Shown here: one piece after another, positions 52,595 through 61,040 of the stretch | Layout: every line of letters starts with the position of its first letter | Numbering within the stretch: position 1 is the first letter of the stretch | Assembly: GCA_902788805.1 (NCBI GenBank) | Contig: CADALO010000020.1 | Span: 1 to 64,000, forward strand | Direction: 5' to 3' | Source of the DNA: an uncultured Bacteroidota bacterium | GTDB taxonomy: Bacteria; Bacteroidota; Bacteroidia; Bacteroidales; P3 | DNA: 64,000 bases | Notes under the pieces: generated by a model | Databases searched by the model: none | Told to the model about the DNA's origin: nothing | The model's input: only the letters and a program-made list of their open reading frames with translations | Translations under genes and position numbers: made by a program

Positions 52595-53367
52595 TCTTCG
52601 CCTCCTTTCACTTCTTTAAAGATTTCGAAAAAGCGGTCCTCGATAGAGAGTCCGTTGCATACTTCCTCAAGTGTGCCGCAGGAAATCATCCTGCCGTCGA
52701 TAATGATGCCCACGCGGTCGCACAGGCGCTCGACAAGGCTGAAGATGTGGGTAGACAGAATGATGGTCTTGCCTTGGCTGCGCAGTTCCTGCAGATAGTC
52801 GGTCACGGTGCGTGCTGTAAGCACGTCGAGGCCGTTGGTGGGCTCGTCGAAGATGATGACCTCGGGGTCGTGAACCAGCGATATGACAAGCGACAGCTTC
52901 TGCTTCATACCGGTCGAGAGGTTCTGCACCTTCACCTCGGCGAATTTGTCGATGCCGAAGCGGTTGAACATCTGCTCTTTGCGAGTACGCACCACATCCT
53001 CCGGCACCTGATGCAGACGGCTGAAGAAATCGAACAGATAGTTGGGCGTAAAGAAATCCTCCAGCTTCAGTTCCGATGTGAGGAATCCAATCTTCGAGCG
53101 CACACCCTCAGGGTCGCTGATAATGCTGCATCCGTCCAGGACGGCGTCGCCTGTGTCGGGCTTAATCAGCGTCGACAGCATACGCAGTGTAGTGGTCTTG
53201 CCGGCACCGTTAGGTCCCAGCAAGCCGAAAATCTCACCGCGGTTGGCGGTGAAGCTAAGATTGTCCACAGCCACCTTCTTGCGCTGGGTGGTGCGCTCAA
53301 TCTTCTGTTGTTTCTTTGAAAGCGTGAAGGTCTTGCTCAGCCCCTCCACACGCAAAATCTCTTCCAT
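52591..53367 (-). CDS. ABC transporter ATPase (NatA-like)
   Basis: 258 residues. Walker A is GPNGAGKTTTLRML, the signature LSTGMKQKLSLV and Walker B VIIFDEPTNGLD, followed by the switch His in LSTHIFSLVE. It is the ATPase of the NatB-like permease. A tract of TGTTGATA-type simple repeat lies immediately upstream of its start. Confidence 0.95.
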   Translation of the reverse strand: MEEILRVEGLSKTFTLSKKQQKIERTTQRKKVAVDNLSFTANRGEIFGLLGPNGAGKTTTLRMLSTLIKPDTGDAVLDGCSIISDPEGVRSKIGFLTSELKLEDFFTPNYLFDFFSRLHQVPEDVVRTRKEQMFNRFGIDKFAEVKVQNLSTGMKQKLSLVISLVHDPEVIIFDEPTNGLDVLTARTVTDYLQELRSQGKTIILSTHIFSLVERLCDRVGIIIDGRMISCGTLEEVCNGLSIEDRFFEIFKEVKGGEE

Positions 53368-53428
53368 TGTGTTGAATGTTGATATGTTTGTTGTTGATTT
53401 GTTGAATGTTGATACGTTGATATGTTTT
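53368..53428. repeat. Octamer simple repeat upstream of natA-like gene
   Basis: GTTGAATG, TTGATATG, TTTGTTGTTGATTTG, TTGAATGTTGATACG and TTGATATG follow each other. On the minus strand this reads CATATCAA, CGTATCAA, CATTCAAC: the same word as the octamer tract at 28.1 kb, again directly before a start codon. Confidence 0.65.
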
Positions 53429-53488
53429 CGTTAATTCTATCTATAGTTAAGGTTTCAATTGATACTATCGTTTCAGCAGGTCAAAATC

Positions 53489-53965
53489 TTACAGCTGGCC
53501 TTTATTTTTCTTCTTCTCACGGATGTCTTCTACAATGATGATGCCGCACCAGACAACTATAGCCACAAGTGTCAGCGCAAAAAACAGATATTTAAGTGTC
53601 TCTGTCCACGGCTTTTGCCACAGGTCGCAGCAATAGTCGAACAGGCCGTAAAGCTCAAAGAAGATTGTGAATAAGGGTATCCACACAAGGCGCCTGCGGT
53701 GTATGTCTGTAATTCGCTCGTCCTTTTGCCATTTAAGACGACCGTCCACCATCTTAAAGCCCCAGTTTTGGTTTTTCATATTCGGCAGCCACGTGATGAA
53801 CACTCCGCCGGCAAGGATGGCCAGCGAATAGAACAGATAGCCAACATAAAATCCCGAGCCTTGCGTCTTTATCTGCAGCGCCATCAGTATGTTGCCGGCA
53901 ACGACGATCATTGCTGCCATTGCGCATCCAATCAGCGCAAATGTTTTCTTGGCTTCTATTGTCAT
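53489..53965 (-). CDS. Hypothetical membrane protein
   Basis: 158 residues with about four hydrophobic segments (FALIGCAMAAMIVVAGNILM, YVGYLFYSLAILAGGVFI, VWIPLFTIFFELYGLFD, YLFFALTLVAIVVWCGIII). No motif known to me. It overlaps the upstream gene by 4 bp and has a similar size and plan, so it may be a diverged paralogue. Part of the minus-strand run ending in the NatAB genes. Confidence 0.72.
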   Translation of the reverse strand: MTIEAKKTFALIGCAMAAMIVVAGNILMALQIKTQGSGFYVGYLFYSLAILAGGVFITWLPNMKNQNWGFKMVDGRLKWQKDERITDIHRRRLVWIPLFTIFFELYGLFDYCCDLWQKPWTETLKYLFFALTLVAIVVWCGIIIVEDIREKKKNKGQL

Positions 53966-54438
53966 TCGTTTACTCCTTTCTTACGTATATATTCCAGGAT
54001 GATGATTATTATTCCAAACAATACTGGAACTACTCCAATACATTTTAAATAAACATCGAGCGAAGACATCAGAAATGATTCGGGCCATATCGTACTGAGT
54101 GCGAACCACGGCACTAACAACGAAAGCGTCAAGTTTAACAAGCCGAAGCTTCCGACAGTCGACCATTTGTCGTCACTTTTATATTGGTGCTGTTCCTTGA
54201 CAATATGCCACTTCTTAAGCCTTAGTTTGTAGTATTTTTTCCCTGTCTTGGTAAGACGTAATAAAAGCCAGCTGCAAAGCAGGCAGAAAATGGTCGCCCC
54301 AAGACAAAGGATAAAAATAAATCTGAATGTTTTTAGGTCTTCGCCTTTTATCAAGATAAATCCCAACAATCCGCCGACAAGGAAATTCAGCAGTGTCAAA
54401 GCATTCAGAATGATAGCGAATAATTTTTTCTTTTTCAT
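53962..54438 (-). CDS. Hypothetical membrane protein
   Basis: 158 residues and four hydrophobic segments (AIILNALTLLNFLVGGLLGF, FRFIFILCLGATIFCLLCSW, LLNLTLSLLVPWFALSTIW, VVPVLFGIIIIILEYI). No known domain. It overlaps both neighbours by 4 bp: the RHH protein gene before and the other membrane protein after. This tight coupling suggests the three proteins act together. Confidence 0.72.
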   Translation of the reverse strand: MKKKKLFAIILNALTLLNFLVGGLLGFILIKGEDLKTFRFIFILCLGATIFCLLCSWLLLRLTKTGKKYYKLRLKKWHIVKEQHQYKSDDKWSTVGSFGLLNLTLSLLVPWFALSTIWPESFLMSSLDVYLKCIGVVPVLFGIIIIILEYIRKKGVNE

Positions 54439-54644
54439 TGTCCGTTCTCTGTTTTTGTCGGAGCACCGGCATCCTTGCCGTCATCAACTCCGGTTTTCTG
54501 TTTCGGGTGGCGTTTGGCCTTCTTCAGCGCCTCGGACAGTATCCATTCTATCTGACCGTTGGTGCTGCGGAACTCGTCCGCAGCCCAACGCTCGATAGCG
54601 TCATAGACGTCGCTTTCAACCCGAAGTGCGAAAGATTTTTTCAT
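54435..54644 (-). CDS. Arc-like ribbon-helix-helix protein
   Basis: 69 residues. MKKSFALRVESDVYDAIERW and RSTNGQIEWILSEALKKAKR match Arc-type RHH DNA-binding domains (beta strand, then two helices). A Lys/Asp-rich tail follows. It is short enough to be a plasmid-style or local repressor. It is coupled to two small membrane proteins by a 4-bp overlap and may control that set. Confidence 0.85.
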   Translation of the reverse strand: MKKSFALRVESDVYDAIERWAADEFRSTNGQIEWILSEALKKAKRHPKQKTGVDDGKDAGAPTKTENGQ

Positions 54645-54679
54645 AATTTTTAACTTTGACTATAACCTTAACGTTAACT

Positions 54680-55048
54680 TTAGTTAGAACTACAGCGTAT
54701 GGTAAGAATCAAACCGTTAAGTTGTTTCTCTACTGATGTAAGCTTTTTCAGGATGTCGCCATACTGCTCTTCAGATATATATCCCACATTTTTTGAAATC
54801 AACAGTTGTGTTTCAGTTTCAAATGCAGAACCCAACGCAATACTTAGGAAGTGAGAGAATTCACCATCGGAGACTCTTCCTGCGCCTTCCGCAATATTGG
54901 AGCTGATGGAAACAGCAGACCTTTGCATTTGGTCGCACAATCCCTTTTTCTCAAACCACGGCATATCGCTTGTTATTATATAAATGTGTGTCGCCAAATC
55001 CACGGCCTCTTTCCAAACGCTATAATCTCTGAAGTTGCGTGCTCCCAT
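54680..55048 (-). CDS. Four-helix bundle protein (23S rRNA intervening-sequence type)
   Basis: 122 residues. FRDYSVWKEAVDLATHIY, QMQRSAVSISSNIAEGAGR and SEFSH-like FSHFLSIALGSAFETETQL are hallmarks of this family, first found inside 23S rRNA intervening sequences and now widespread as stand-alone genes of unknown role. It lies between the SPFH and RHH genes on the minus strand. Simple GTTAAAGTTA repeats occupy the gap before it. Confidence 0.92.
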   Translation of the reverse strand: MGARNFRDYSVWKEAVDLATHIYIITSDMPWFEKKGLCDQMQRSAVSISSNIAEGAGRVSDGEFSHFLSIALGSAFETETQLLISKNVGYISEEQYGDILKKLTSVEKQLNGLILTIRCSSN

Positions 55049-55087
55049 TGTATCTGAAGTTAAAGTTAGGGTTAAAGTTAAGGTTTT
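55049..55087. repeat. GTTAAAGTTAGG simple repeat in an operon gap
   Basis: GAAGTTAAAGTTAGGGTTAAAG and GTTAAGG (written in parts) fill the gap between the SPFH stop and the four-helix protein start. A relative, CCTTAACGTTAACTTTAG, occurs in the next gap at 54660-54680. Confidence 0.5.
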
Positions 55088-56077
55088 TTAATAGATAGAT
55101 CCAGTATTTATCACAGGCGAAGCACTCTCGTCGGCGCAGAGGACCACAAGCAGGTTGCTCACCATCGTGGCTTTCTTCTCTTCGTCAAGCTGTACCACCT
55201 CGCGCTCGCTCAACTTGTTCAGGGCCAGTTCTACCATCGACACGGCACCCTCGACAATCTTCTCGCGGGCCGAGATGATAGCGTCGGCCTGCTGGCGGCG
55301 CAGCATAACGCTAGCGATCTCGGCGGCATAAGCCAGATAGTTGATGCGTGCCTCGATGACCTCGATGCCGGCAATGCTCAGACGGCTGCGGAGCTCCTCT
55401 TCAAGTTGGTTGTTGATTTCCTCGGCACCGCTGCGCAGGGTCAGCTCCGTGCTGTTGTGGTCGATGTTGTCATAGGCGTAGTGGCCCGCCACCTTGCGCA
55501 GGGCGGCGTCGCTCTGCACGTGCACAAAGCTGTCGTAGCCCTTCAGCTGCGGCTGGGTCTCCTGTGCGTTCTGCTGAGCCGTTGATCCTGATGTCAGAGT
55601 CTCTACATCGATGTCGAACACAGCCTTGTAGGTGTCGGCGATTTTCCACACCAGCACCAAGCCGATCATAATCGGGTTGCCGTTTTTGTCGTTCACCTTG
55701 ATGGGGGGCACATCCATATTACGTGCGCGTAACGATATTTTACGCTTGGCGTAGAAGGGATTGACCCAGAAGAAACCGTTCTGGCGCACTGTGCCGCTGT
55801 AGCGACCGAAAAACGTCAGCACGCGGCTCTGGTTCGGCTGGATAATCATAAAGCCGACGCAATGAAGGATGTAGACAAATGTCAGCACTACGCCACCCAG
55901 TATCGGCAGCAGCACCAGCGCTGTCGGCTCACCGTCCTCAGGGTTGATCATTCCGTCCAAACCGGCTGTCCAGATAATCAGCAGGATGAATCCCACCAGC
56001 ATCACAAGGTTCAGGAAAAGGTGCAGGAACCCGTTGTTCTTGCCCGAAAGTTGTCTGTTAAACTCTTTTGTTTCCAT
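55088..56077 (-). CDS. SPFH/Band 7 domain protein
   Basis: 329 residues with two N-terminal spans ([37 protein letters not shown]), then the Band 7 domain: [26 protein letters not shown]-like [16 protein letters not shown], and [19 protein letters not shown]. These proteins form large membrane rings that often regulate proteases. A consensus promoter precedes it and five same-strand genes follow, so it may head a long operon. Confidence 0.92.
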   Translation of the reverse strand: METKEFNRQLSGKNNGFLHLFLNLVMLVGFILLIIWTAGLDGMINPEDGEPTALVLLPILGGVVLTFVYILHCVGFMIIQPNQSRVLTFFGRYSGTVRQNGFFWVNPFYAKRKISLRARNMDVPPIKVNDKNGNPIMIGLVLVWKIADTYKAVFDIDVETLTSGSTAQQNAQETQPQLKGYDSFVHVQSDAALRKVAGHYAYDNIDHNSTELTLRSGAEEINNQLEEELRSRLSIAGIEVIEARINYLAYAAEIASVMLRRQQADAIISAREKIVEGAVSMVELALNKLSEREVVQLDEEKKATMVSNLLVVLCADESASPVINTGSIY

Positions 56078-56167
56078 TGTTTTTTTTGTTTTAATTTTGC
56101 TTTAATAACTTGATAATAATTGTTTTCTGTTGATAATTTGTTTTGATATCATTTTGATATCATAATG

Positions 56168-56198
56168 CAAAAGTACAACCTTTTTTGAAACTACCAAA
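56168..56198 (-). promoter_or_regulatory. Bacteroidota-type promoter for the SPFH operon
   Basis: TTTG, 19 nt, TACTTTTG on the minus strand, ~90 bases upstream of the start; full consensus. Confidence 0.75.
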
Positions 56199-56300
56199 AA
56201 AAATCGCAAAAAAAATAAAAATTCTTCTTTAAATTAATTCGAATGCAATACAATAAAAGGCGGTTCGCGCCGTTAAGAGAGCACCAAACAATGACAAAGA

Positions 56301-56546
56301 ATGATTATTTCCGCATTACTGATCATAACTCTTGTACTGACTTGCATACTCATTCTCTTCCGCGTGCTGCGCGGCGAGAGTTTCCGCGACATTCGCCGTG
56401 AAATCAAAGAACTCAAGGCTCAGGATGTACCCCACTATTTCCTGCGTTCGCTCAAGATAGTATTCTCGTTCAAAGGACCCGGTTACGCACGCAAACAGCG
56501 CGAAGCACAGCAGGAAGAGCAGGAACACAAGGCCGACAATGCCTGA
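56301..56546 (+). CDS. Small single-span membrane protein
   Basis: 81 residues: an N-terminal membrane span (IISALLIITLVLTCILILF) followed by a charged cytoplasmic part (FRDIRREIKELKAQD) and a Gln/Glu/Lys-rich end. No known family. It precedes the methyltransferase gene by 20 bp on the same strand. Confidence 0.65.
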   Translation: MIISALLIITLVLTCILILFRVLRGESFRDIRREIKELKAQDVPHYFLRSLKIVFSFKGPGYARKQREAQQEEQEHKADNA

Positions 56547-56566
56547 CGCAAAACATTACCGCACAA

Positions 56567-57439
56567 ATGAAAGACTGGCTTTTAGACATACTGCGCGAAC
56601 CCGACACACAAGCATCGCTGAAATATAATGAACAGGAGCACGCTCTGCTCTCGTCAGGCAACTCCTTCAAAGTGGAGGACGGCATCCCGTCGTTTGTCAG
56701 CGAGAAACCCTCGAAAGCGGGCTTCGACTACACCAGCCACTACGCCATCGACGCCGAACAATTCGACTATTTCCGCGAGCGTACCGACCTTCTCACGGCC
56801 ACCCACCTGCGTTTGCTCCGCGATACCGTGATGAAACAGGTGCCTGCCGGCTCACGGCTGTTGCTGGATGTCGGCTGCGGTTGCGCCTTCGTCGCCGAGC
56901 GCTTCTGCCCGAAAGGAATCAATGTCGTGTCGATGGACATAGCCCGAGCCAACACGCAGAAGGCCCTCTCCAAATACCCTTTCCCCACCCACGCCGCGGT
57001 AGTGGCCGATGCCTACCATCTGCCTTTTGCCGACCAGACCTTCGACTGCATCGTGGCTTCTGAAATCATCGAGCATACCGTCGACCCGCAAGGGTTTGTG
57101 GCCTCATTGCTATCTAAGCTCAAGCCCGGCGGAACGCTTGTCGTCTCGACGCCCTACAAGGAGAAAATCGCCTATTCGCTCTGCATCCATTGCAACTGCA
57201 AGACTCCGCACAATGCCCATCTTCATTCGTTCGACAAAGACAAGATGCGCCACATCGTAGAGCCTCTGCCTGCCGAAATCGCCGGTATGCACCTTGTAGG
57301 CAACAAGCTGCTGCTGCGCAGTCACTTGGCAATGCCGCTCTCGCACCTCGGCATCCCATTCTGGCGGCTCTGCGACCGCCTGCTTAACCGCTTGGTGCCC
57401 AAGGCGGAACATTTCGTAATCACTATAAGGAAGCGTTAG
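56567..57439 (+). CDS. Class I SAM-dependent methyltransferase
   Basis: 290 residues. An N-terminal ~75-residue extension resembles the Trm112/YcaR-like fold often fused to methyltransferases (MKDWLLDILREPDTQASL; NSFKVEDGIPSF). The SAM motif is LLLDVGCGCAFVAERF, followed by VSMDIA and DAYHLPFADQTFDCIVASE. The substrate is unknown; small surface-sugar or lipid precursors are possible given the flippase gene next door. The 3' end overlaps the flippase gene by 17 bp on the other strand. Confidence 0.88.
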   Translation: MKDWLLDILREPDTQASLKYNEQEHALLSSGNSFKVEDGIPSFVSEKPSKAGFDYTSHYAIDAEQFDYFRERTDLLTATHLRLLRDTVMKQVPAGSRLLLDVGCGCAFVAERFCPKGINVVSMDIARANTQKALSKYPFPTHAAVVADAYHLPFADQTFDCIVASEIIEHTVDPQGFVASLLSKLKPGGTLVVSTPYKEKIAYSLCIHCNCKTPHNAHLHSFDKDKMRHIVEPLPAEIAGMHLVGNKLLLRSHLAMPLSHLGIPFWRLCDRLLNRLVPKAEHFVITIRKR

Positions 57440-58730
57440 ACTCGTAGCGCGCCACCAGCCGCATATACCATACCGTAAGTGCGCCGTTGACAACTGCTCC
57501 GCTCAGCGCGAAGAGCAAAATGGAATGGCGGAAATCGCCGCTGGCAATGCCCCAAACCACCGATGCCACACGCAGCGCCAACAGAACGAGATAGAAGACA
57601 AACTCTGTCCGTTGGCGTGAGAAAACATTGCTGATGAATACCAACGATGCCGACGTCAGCGTCACATAAACCCAAGGCAGAAGGCAGCGGATATAGTAGC
57701 CGCATCCGCTCCAGCGGTCGCCGAAGAGGAATCCGAAGATGTCCCCGCCAAAGATAAATGCAACGACAAATACCGGCAATGCCACGGCGTTGATAGTCAG
57801 GATAAACCGTCTGATGTCGCTGCTGATGGTCTTGCCTGCGCGCACCTTCTCGGCGACACGCACATAAAGAAGCTTCTCGAAGGCCGAGTTGAATATGTTG
57901 ACAGGCCTGAAGGTGCAGGTCAGAGCCATAGCGAACAATCCCACCTCCGTCTTGTCGAAATAGAGTGCCAGCCACAGGAACGGCAGGTTGTACGACAAGC
58001 TGTTGACAAAGTCTTTGGGCATCGTGAAGAGCGGAAAGTTGCGGAAGCGGGCCGCTACCGTTTTGCGCTCGCTGCGGCCTATGTCGTGTGCCAGCCCCAG
58101 CCTCCGGCATTTCACAGCAAGATTGATGTTGGCGCAAATACGGCCAAGGATTGTTCCCAAAGGCAGACCGATGCTGTGCCACAGCGTCGCCGCTAAGCGC
58201 GGCAGACCGAACAGCACCTTGAACAGCACGCCCGACGTCGAACCCACCACCTCGGACAGCGCCAGCTGGCGGAACTTGCGGAAGCGGTTTAGAAGCTGCG
58301 AATACACGCGCGAGGTGCCGCAGAAGTACACCATCGGCGGCACCAGCAACGCCAGTTTCGGGTCAAGCGTCGCCAGCCTCGTTCCGGCAAAGGCATCGCT
58401 GCGACCGGCAACGCACAGCACCAACAACAGCGTCAGCAACGCAATGGAAATGATGGTGTTGAGCCTTAGCGCCAACCGGCTCACTGCGGCCGCCTCACGG
58501 TCGTTGTCTGCCAGCACTACGGCCAACTCGTACTTGCACGTGCTGACGATGACAAGCACCTCTATGTAAGAGAAAAAGACATTGTAGAATCCGAAATCCT
58601 CGGGCGAAAACAGGCGCGACAGGATGAGGTATGATGCAAAGGCGATGACTTGCGCCCACACGTTGCCCGACACCAGCGTGATGCCGTCGCGCATAAACGA
58701 AGAGCCTTTTATAATCTTTTTCAAATCCAT
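57423..58730 (-). CDS. Polysaccharide/lipid-linked oligosaccharide flippase (Wzx/MATE-like)
   Basis: 435 residues and about twelve hydrophobic segments. The start FMRDGITLVSGNVWAQVIAF and LSRLFSPEDFGFYNVFFSYI is typical of the Wzx family. Such proteins move lipid-linked sugar repeats across the inner membrane. There are no glycosyltransferase genes in the window, so it is not in a standard capsule locus. Convergent overlap with the methyltransferase gene. Confidence 0.88.
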   Translation of the reverse strand: MDLKKIIKGSSFMRDGITLVSGNVWAQVIAFASYLILSRLFSPEDFGFYNVFFSYIEVLVIVSTCKYELAVVLADNDREAAAVSRLALRLNTIISIALLTLLLVLCVAGRSDAFAGTRLATLDPKLALLVPPMVYFCGTSRVYSQLLNRFRKFRQLALSEVVGSTSGVLFKVLFGLPRLAATLWHSIGLPLGTILGRICANINLAVKCRRLGLAHDIGRSERKTVAARFRNFPLFTMPKDFVNSLSYNLPFLWLALYFDKTEVGLFAMALTCTFRPVNIFNSAFEKLLYVRVAEKVRAGKTISSDIRRFILTINAVALPVFVVAFIFGGDIFGFLFGDRWSGCGYYIRCLLPWVYVTLTSASLVFISNVFSRQRTEFVFYLVLLALRVASVVWGIASGDFRHSILLFALSGAVVNGALTVWYMRLVARYESNASL

Positions 58731-58772
58731 CGGTCGTCCTCTCTTTGCTTTCGTCCTGTCAACTCCTCGTCC

Positions 58773-60890
58773 TTACACCTCGCCGTGATATTTGCGTGTA
58801 ATCCACTCTACAGCGAGCAGCAGGACTATGATGATGAAAATCAGTGGCAGATTGAGCATATCGCTGTATGATGTCTCACTGAAAACCAGCGTCTTCATAT
58901 CGTCGCGCTCACGCAGCAGCTTGCCAATCTGCTCCAGTTCGCGTGCAGCCACCATCGTGCCGCCCGTGGTTGTGGCCATAGTGCGCAGCAGCGAGTGGTC
59001 GGCCACAGTGTTCATCGCCTCCAGTTGAAGGTCCTCTACCAGGAATGAACCGCTGGCTGTCAGGCTCTTGCCGTTGAAGCGCGTCGTGGCGTTGTAGCTG
59101 TATGAGCCCGGCGGCAGTATGCCGATGTTGAGCGAATAGCCCGTGGCCGTGCGGTTGAAGGTATAGCTCTTGCCTTGCTCGCCGGCGCGACGCACCGTCA
59201 GCTCCACGTCGGGAATGTTGACAGGCTCATAGTTGTCGTTGTACAGCTGCGCGTCGAAGGTCACAGCTTCCGACTGGCCGAAGATGTTCTTGGCATCGAT
59301 ATGGAACTTCTCGTTGTTGGCCCGCAATGCGGTGAAGACCACTATCTTGTCGATAAGCGTATTGAAGTTGCTGTGTGTCTGGTTCGACTGCCAGTCGGCC
59401 AGTCGCCAGCGCCACAGCCCCTCGCCGGCAATGAAGGCATAACGAGATGACGACTGCTGCGTGACGGCAATCAGCGGCAGGCCCGAGTTGACCGACCCGA
59501 TGCGGGCGTTGATCAGCGCCTGCCCGTTGGCCCCCAGTTTGTAGTCGCCGAAGGGCGACGACAATGGCGGAAACTGGGCTATGCTCCTGGCCGCGTCGTC
59601 GGGCAGGGTGAAATAGGTGAAGTTCTTGTTTATCAGCGGCGAGGCCTCGTTCTGGCGCTCTATGCGCGAGTATATCTCCAACCCCGCGTGCAGGTTGTTG
59701 AGGCGTGCCAGGTCGGTTTGGCTGCCAAGCACGAAGAGGGCAGGGGTGCCCGATTTGAGCAGCGCGGCGACATCGATGTTCGACTCGGCCACTTTGGTGG
59801 GCATCTGGTGGAAAATCAGCAGATTGTAGTCGCGTGGGTTCTTGGCGAAGTCTTTGGTCATAAAGACCTCGGTCTCATAGTTTTGGTTGTTGTCTATGGC
59901 CGAACGCAGGGCCGCAATGTCGGGGTGCGGCACGGCGGCGATGATGGCAATCTTCTGGTGCCCGTCGATGACCTCGATTGGAACGACGCGGCGGTTGTTG
60001 CGTAACGACTGCTCCCCGCCGAGGGGCGCAATCTCAACGATATAGTTGTGAAGTCCGGCGCGGTCGGCATCGACGGTGATGCTCTCGGTTGCCGAGAAGC
60101 GAGTGTCGTTGATGGCAATCTGGCGGCTGTGCAGTTTGCGCCCGTCGAACGACACGGTCAGCGTCGCCGTCTCGCCCTTCAATTGGTTGGCATTCACGGT
60201 GATGTCCATCGGGAAGGAATTGCCAAGATAGGCTACGCGGTTGAAGCGCACATTGGCTATGCTTGCGTCGCGATGGATGGTGGTGTCGCCCATCGCCACG
60301 GTGTAGACGGGAAATGTCAGCGATGCCGTGGCTCCAAGAGGGTTGGAGCCAGCGTTGTAGATGCCGTCGGTGGCGACCACCAGAGCCCCTATGTTGCGGT
60401 GGTAGTAGCGCTCGGCGATGCCCGACACCAGCTGCGCTATGTCGGTCGATGGCTCGCTGAAGGTGAGCTCGGTGCCTTCGGCGTCGATTTCCGAGCCGAA
60501 GCTGACGCAATGCACGTCATAGTCGCCCGACAGGTTGTCGGCCAAGCGGTCGAGTTGCTGCTGATAGTCAGTATGATAGAATGCCGAATCGGGGCAATAG
60601 TCGAGCGACTTGCTATTGTCCTGCGCGATGACGACGATGGGCTTCTCCTTGCGGCTGGCCTCACGTTTGACCAAAGGGGCAAGGAACAGGAAGGCGATGG
60701 CTGCCACCGACAGGGCGCGCAGCACTGAAAGCGTTATGGTCAGAGGCCGCGACAGAGTCTGTTCGGCCTCGCGGCGGCGACGCAGCCAGTAGAGCGCGAC
60801 GGCGTAGGCCACGCCCAACAGCAGGCACAGAACGATGAAATACCAGGGATAGTCTATAATGAGTGACACGATTGCAAAAAGTTGTTTCAA
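58773..60890 (-). CDS. VWA-like large membrane protein
   Basis: 705 residues. Two N-terminal spans (YFIVLCLLLGVAYAVALYW, VLRALSVAAIAFLFLAPLV) are followed by a domain starting PIVVIAQDNSKSLDYCPDS, where DNSKS resembles a MIDAS DxSxS, and GALVVATDGIYNAGSNP. Long beta-sandwich regions and a C-terminal span (LPLIFIIIVLLLAVEWI) complete it. This plan is that of Bacteroidota VWA/BatA-related proteins. It lies 42 bp upstream of the flippase gene. The role is unknown. Confidence 0.75.
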   Translation of the reverse strand: MKQLFAIVSLIIDYPWYFIVLCLLLGVAYAVALYWLRRRREAEQTLSRPLTITLSVLRALSVAAIAFLFLAPLVKREASRKEKPIVVIAQDNSKSLDYCPDSAFYHTDYQQQLDRLADNLSGDYDVHCVSFGSEIDAEGTELTFSEPSTDIAQLVSGIAERYYHRNIGALVVATDGIYNAGSNPLGATASLTFPVYTVAMGDTTIHRDASIANVRFNRVAYLGNSFPMDITVNANQLKGETATLTVSFDGRKLHSRQIAINDTRFSATESITVDADRAGLHNYIVEIAPLGGEQSLRNNRRVVPIEVIDGHQKIAIIAAVPHPDIAALRSAIDNNQNYETEVFMTKDFAKNPRDYNLLIFHQMPTKVAESNIDVAALLKSGTPALFVLGSQTDLARLNNLHAGLEIYSRIERQNEASPLINKNFTYFTLPDDAARSIAQFPPLSSPFGDYKLGANGQALINARIGSVNSGLPLIAVTQQSSSRYAFIAGEGLWRWRLADWQSNQTHSNFNTLIDKIVVFTALRANNEKFHIDAKNIFGQSEAVTFDAQLYNDNYEPVNIPDVELTVRRAGEQGKSYTFNRTATGYSLNIGILPPGSYSYNATTRFNGKSLTASGSFLVEDLQLEAMNTVADHSLLRTMATTTGGTMVAARELEQIGKLLRERDDMKTLVFSETSYSDMLNLPLIFIIIVLLLAVEWITRKYHGEV

Positions 60891-61040
60891 AGCAGTATTA
60901 ACGCCGAAAGCGTGCCATTAGTATGTCGTCGCCCATTTTTTTCGTTGCTGTAGACTCAACTTCCAAGTGCAACACTGTCAAGCAAAAAAAAAACTTGAAA
61001 TTGTGTCACACTTCCGTCAAAAGAAAGCCCATTCACACTC

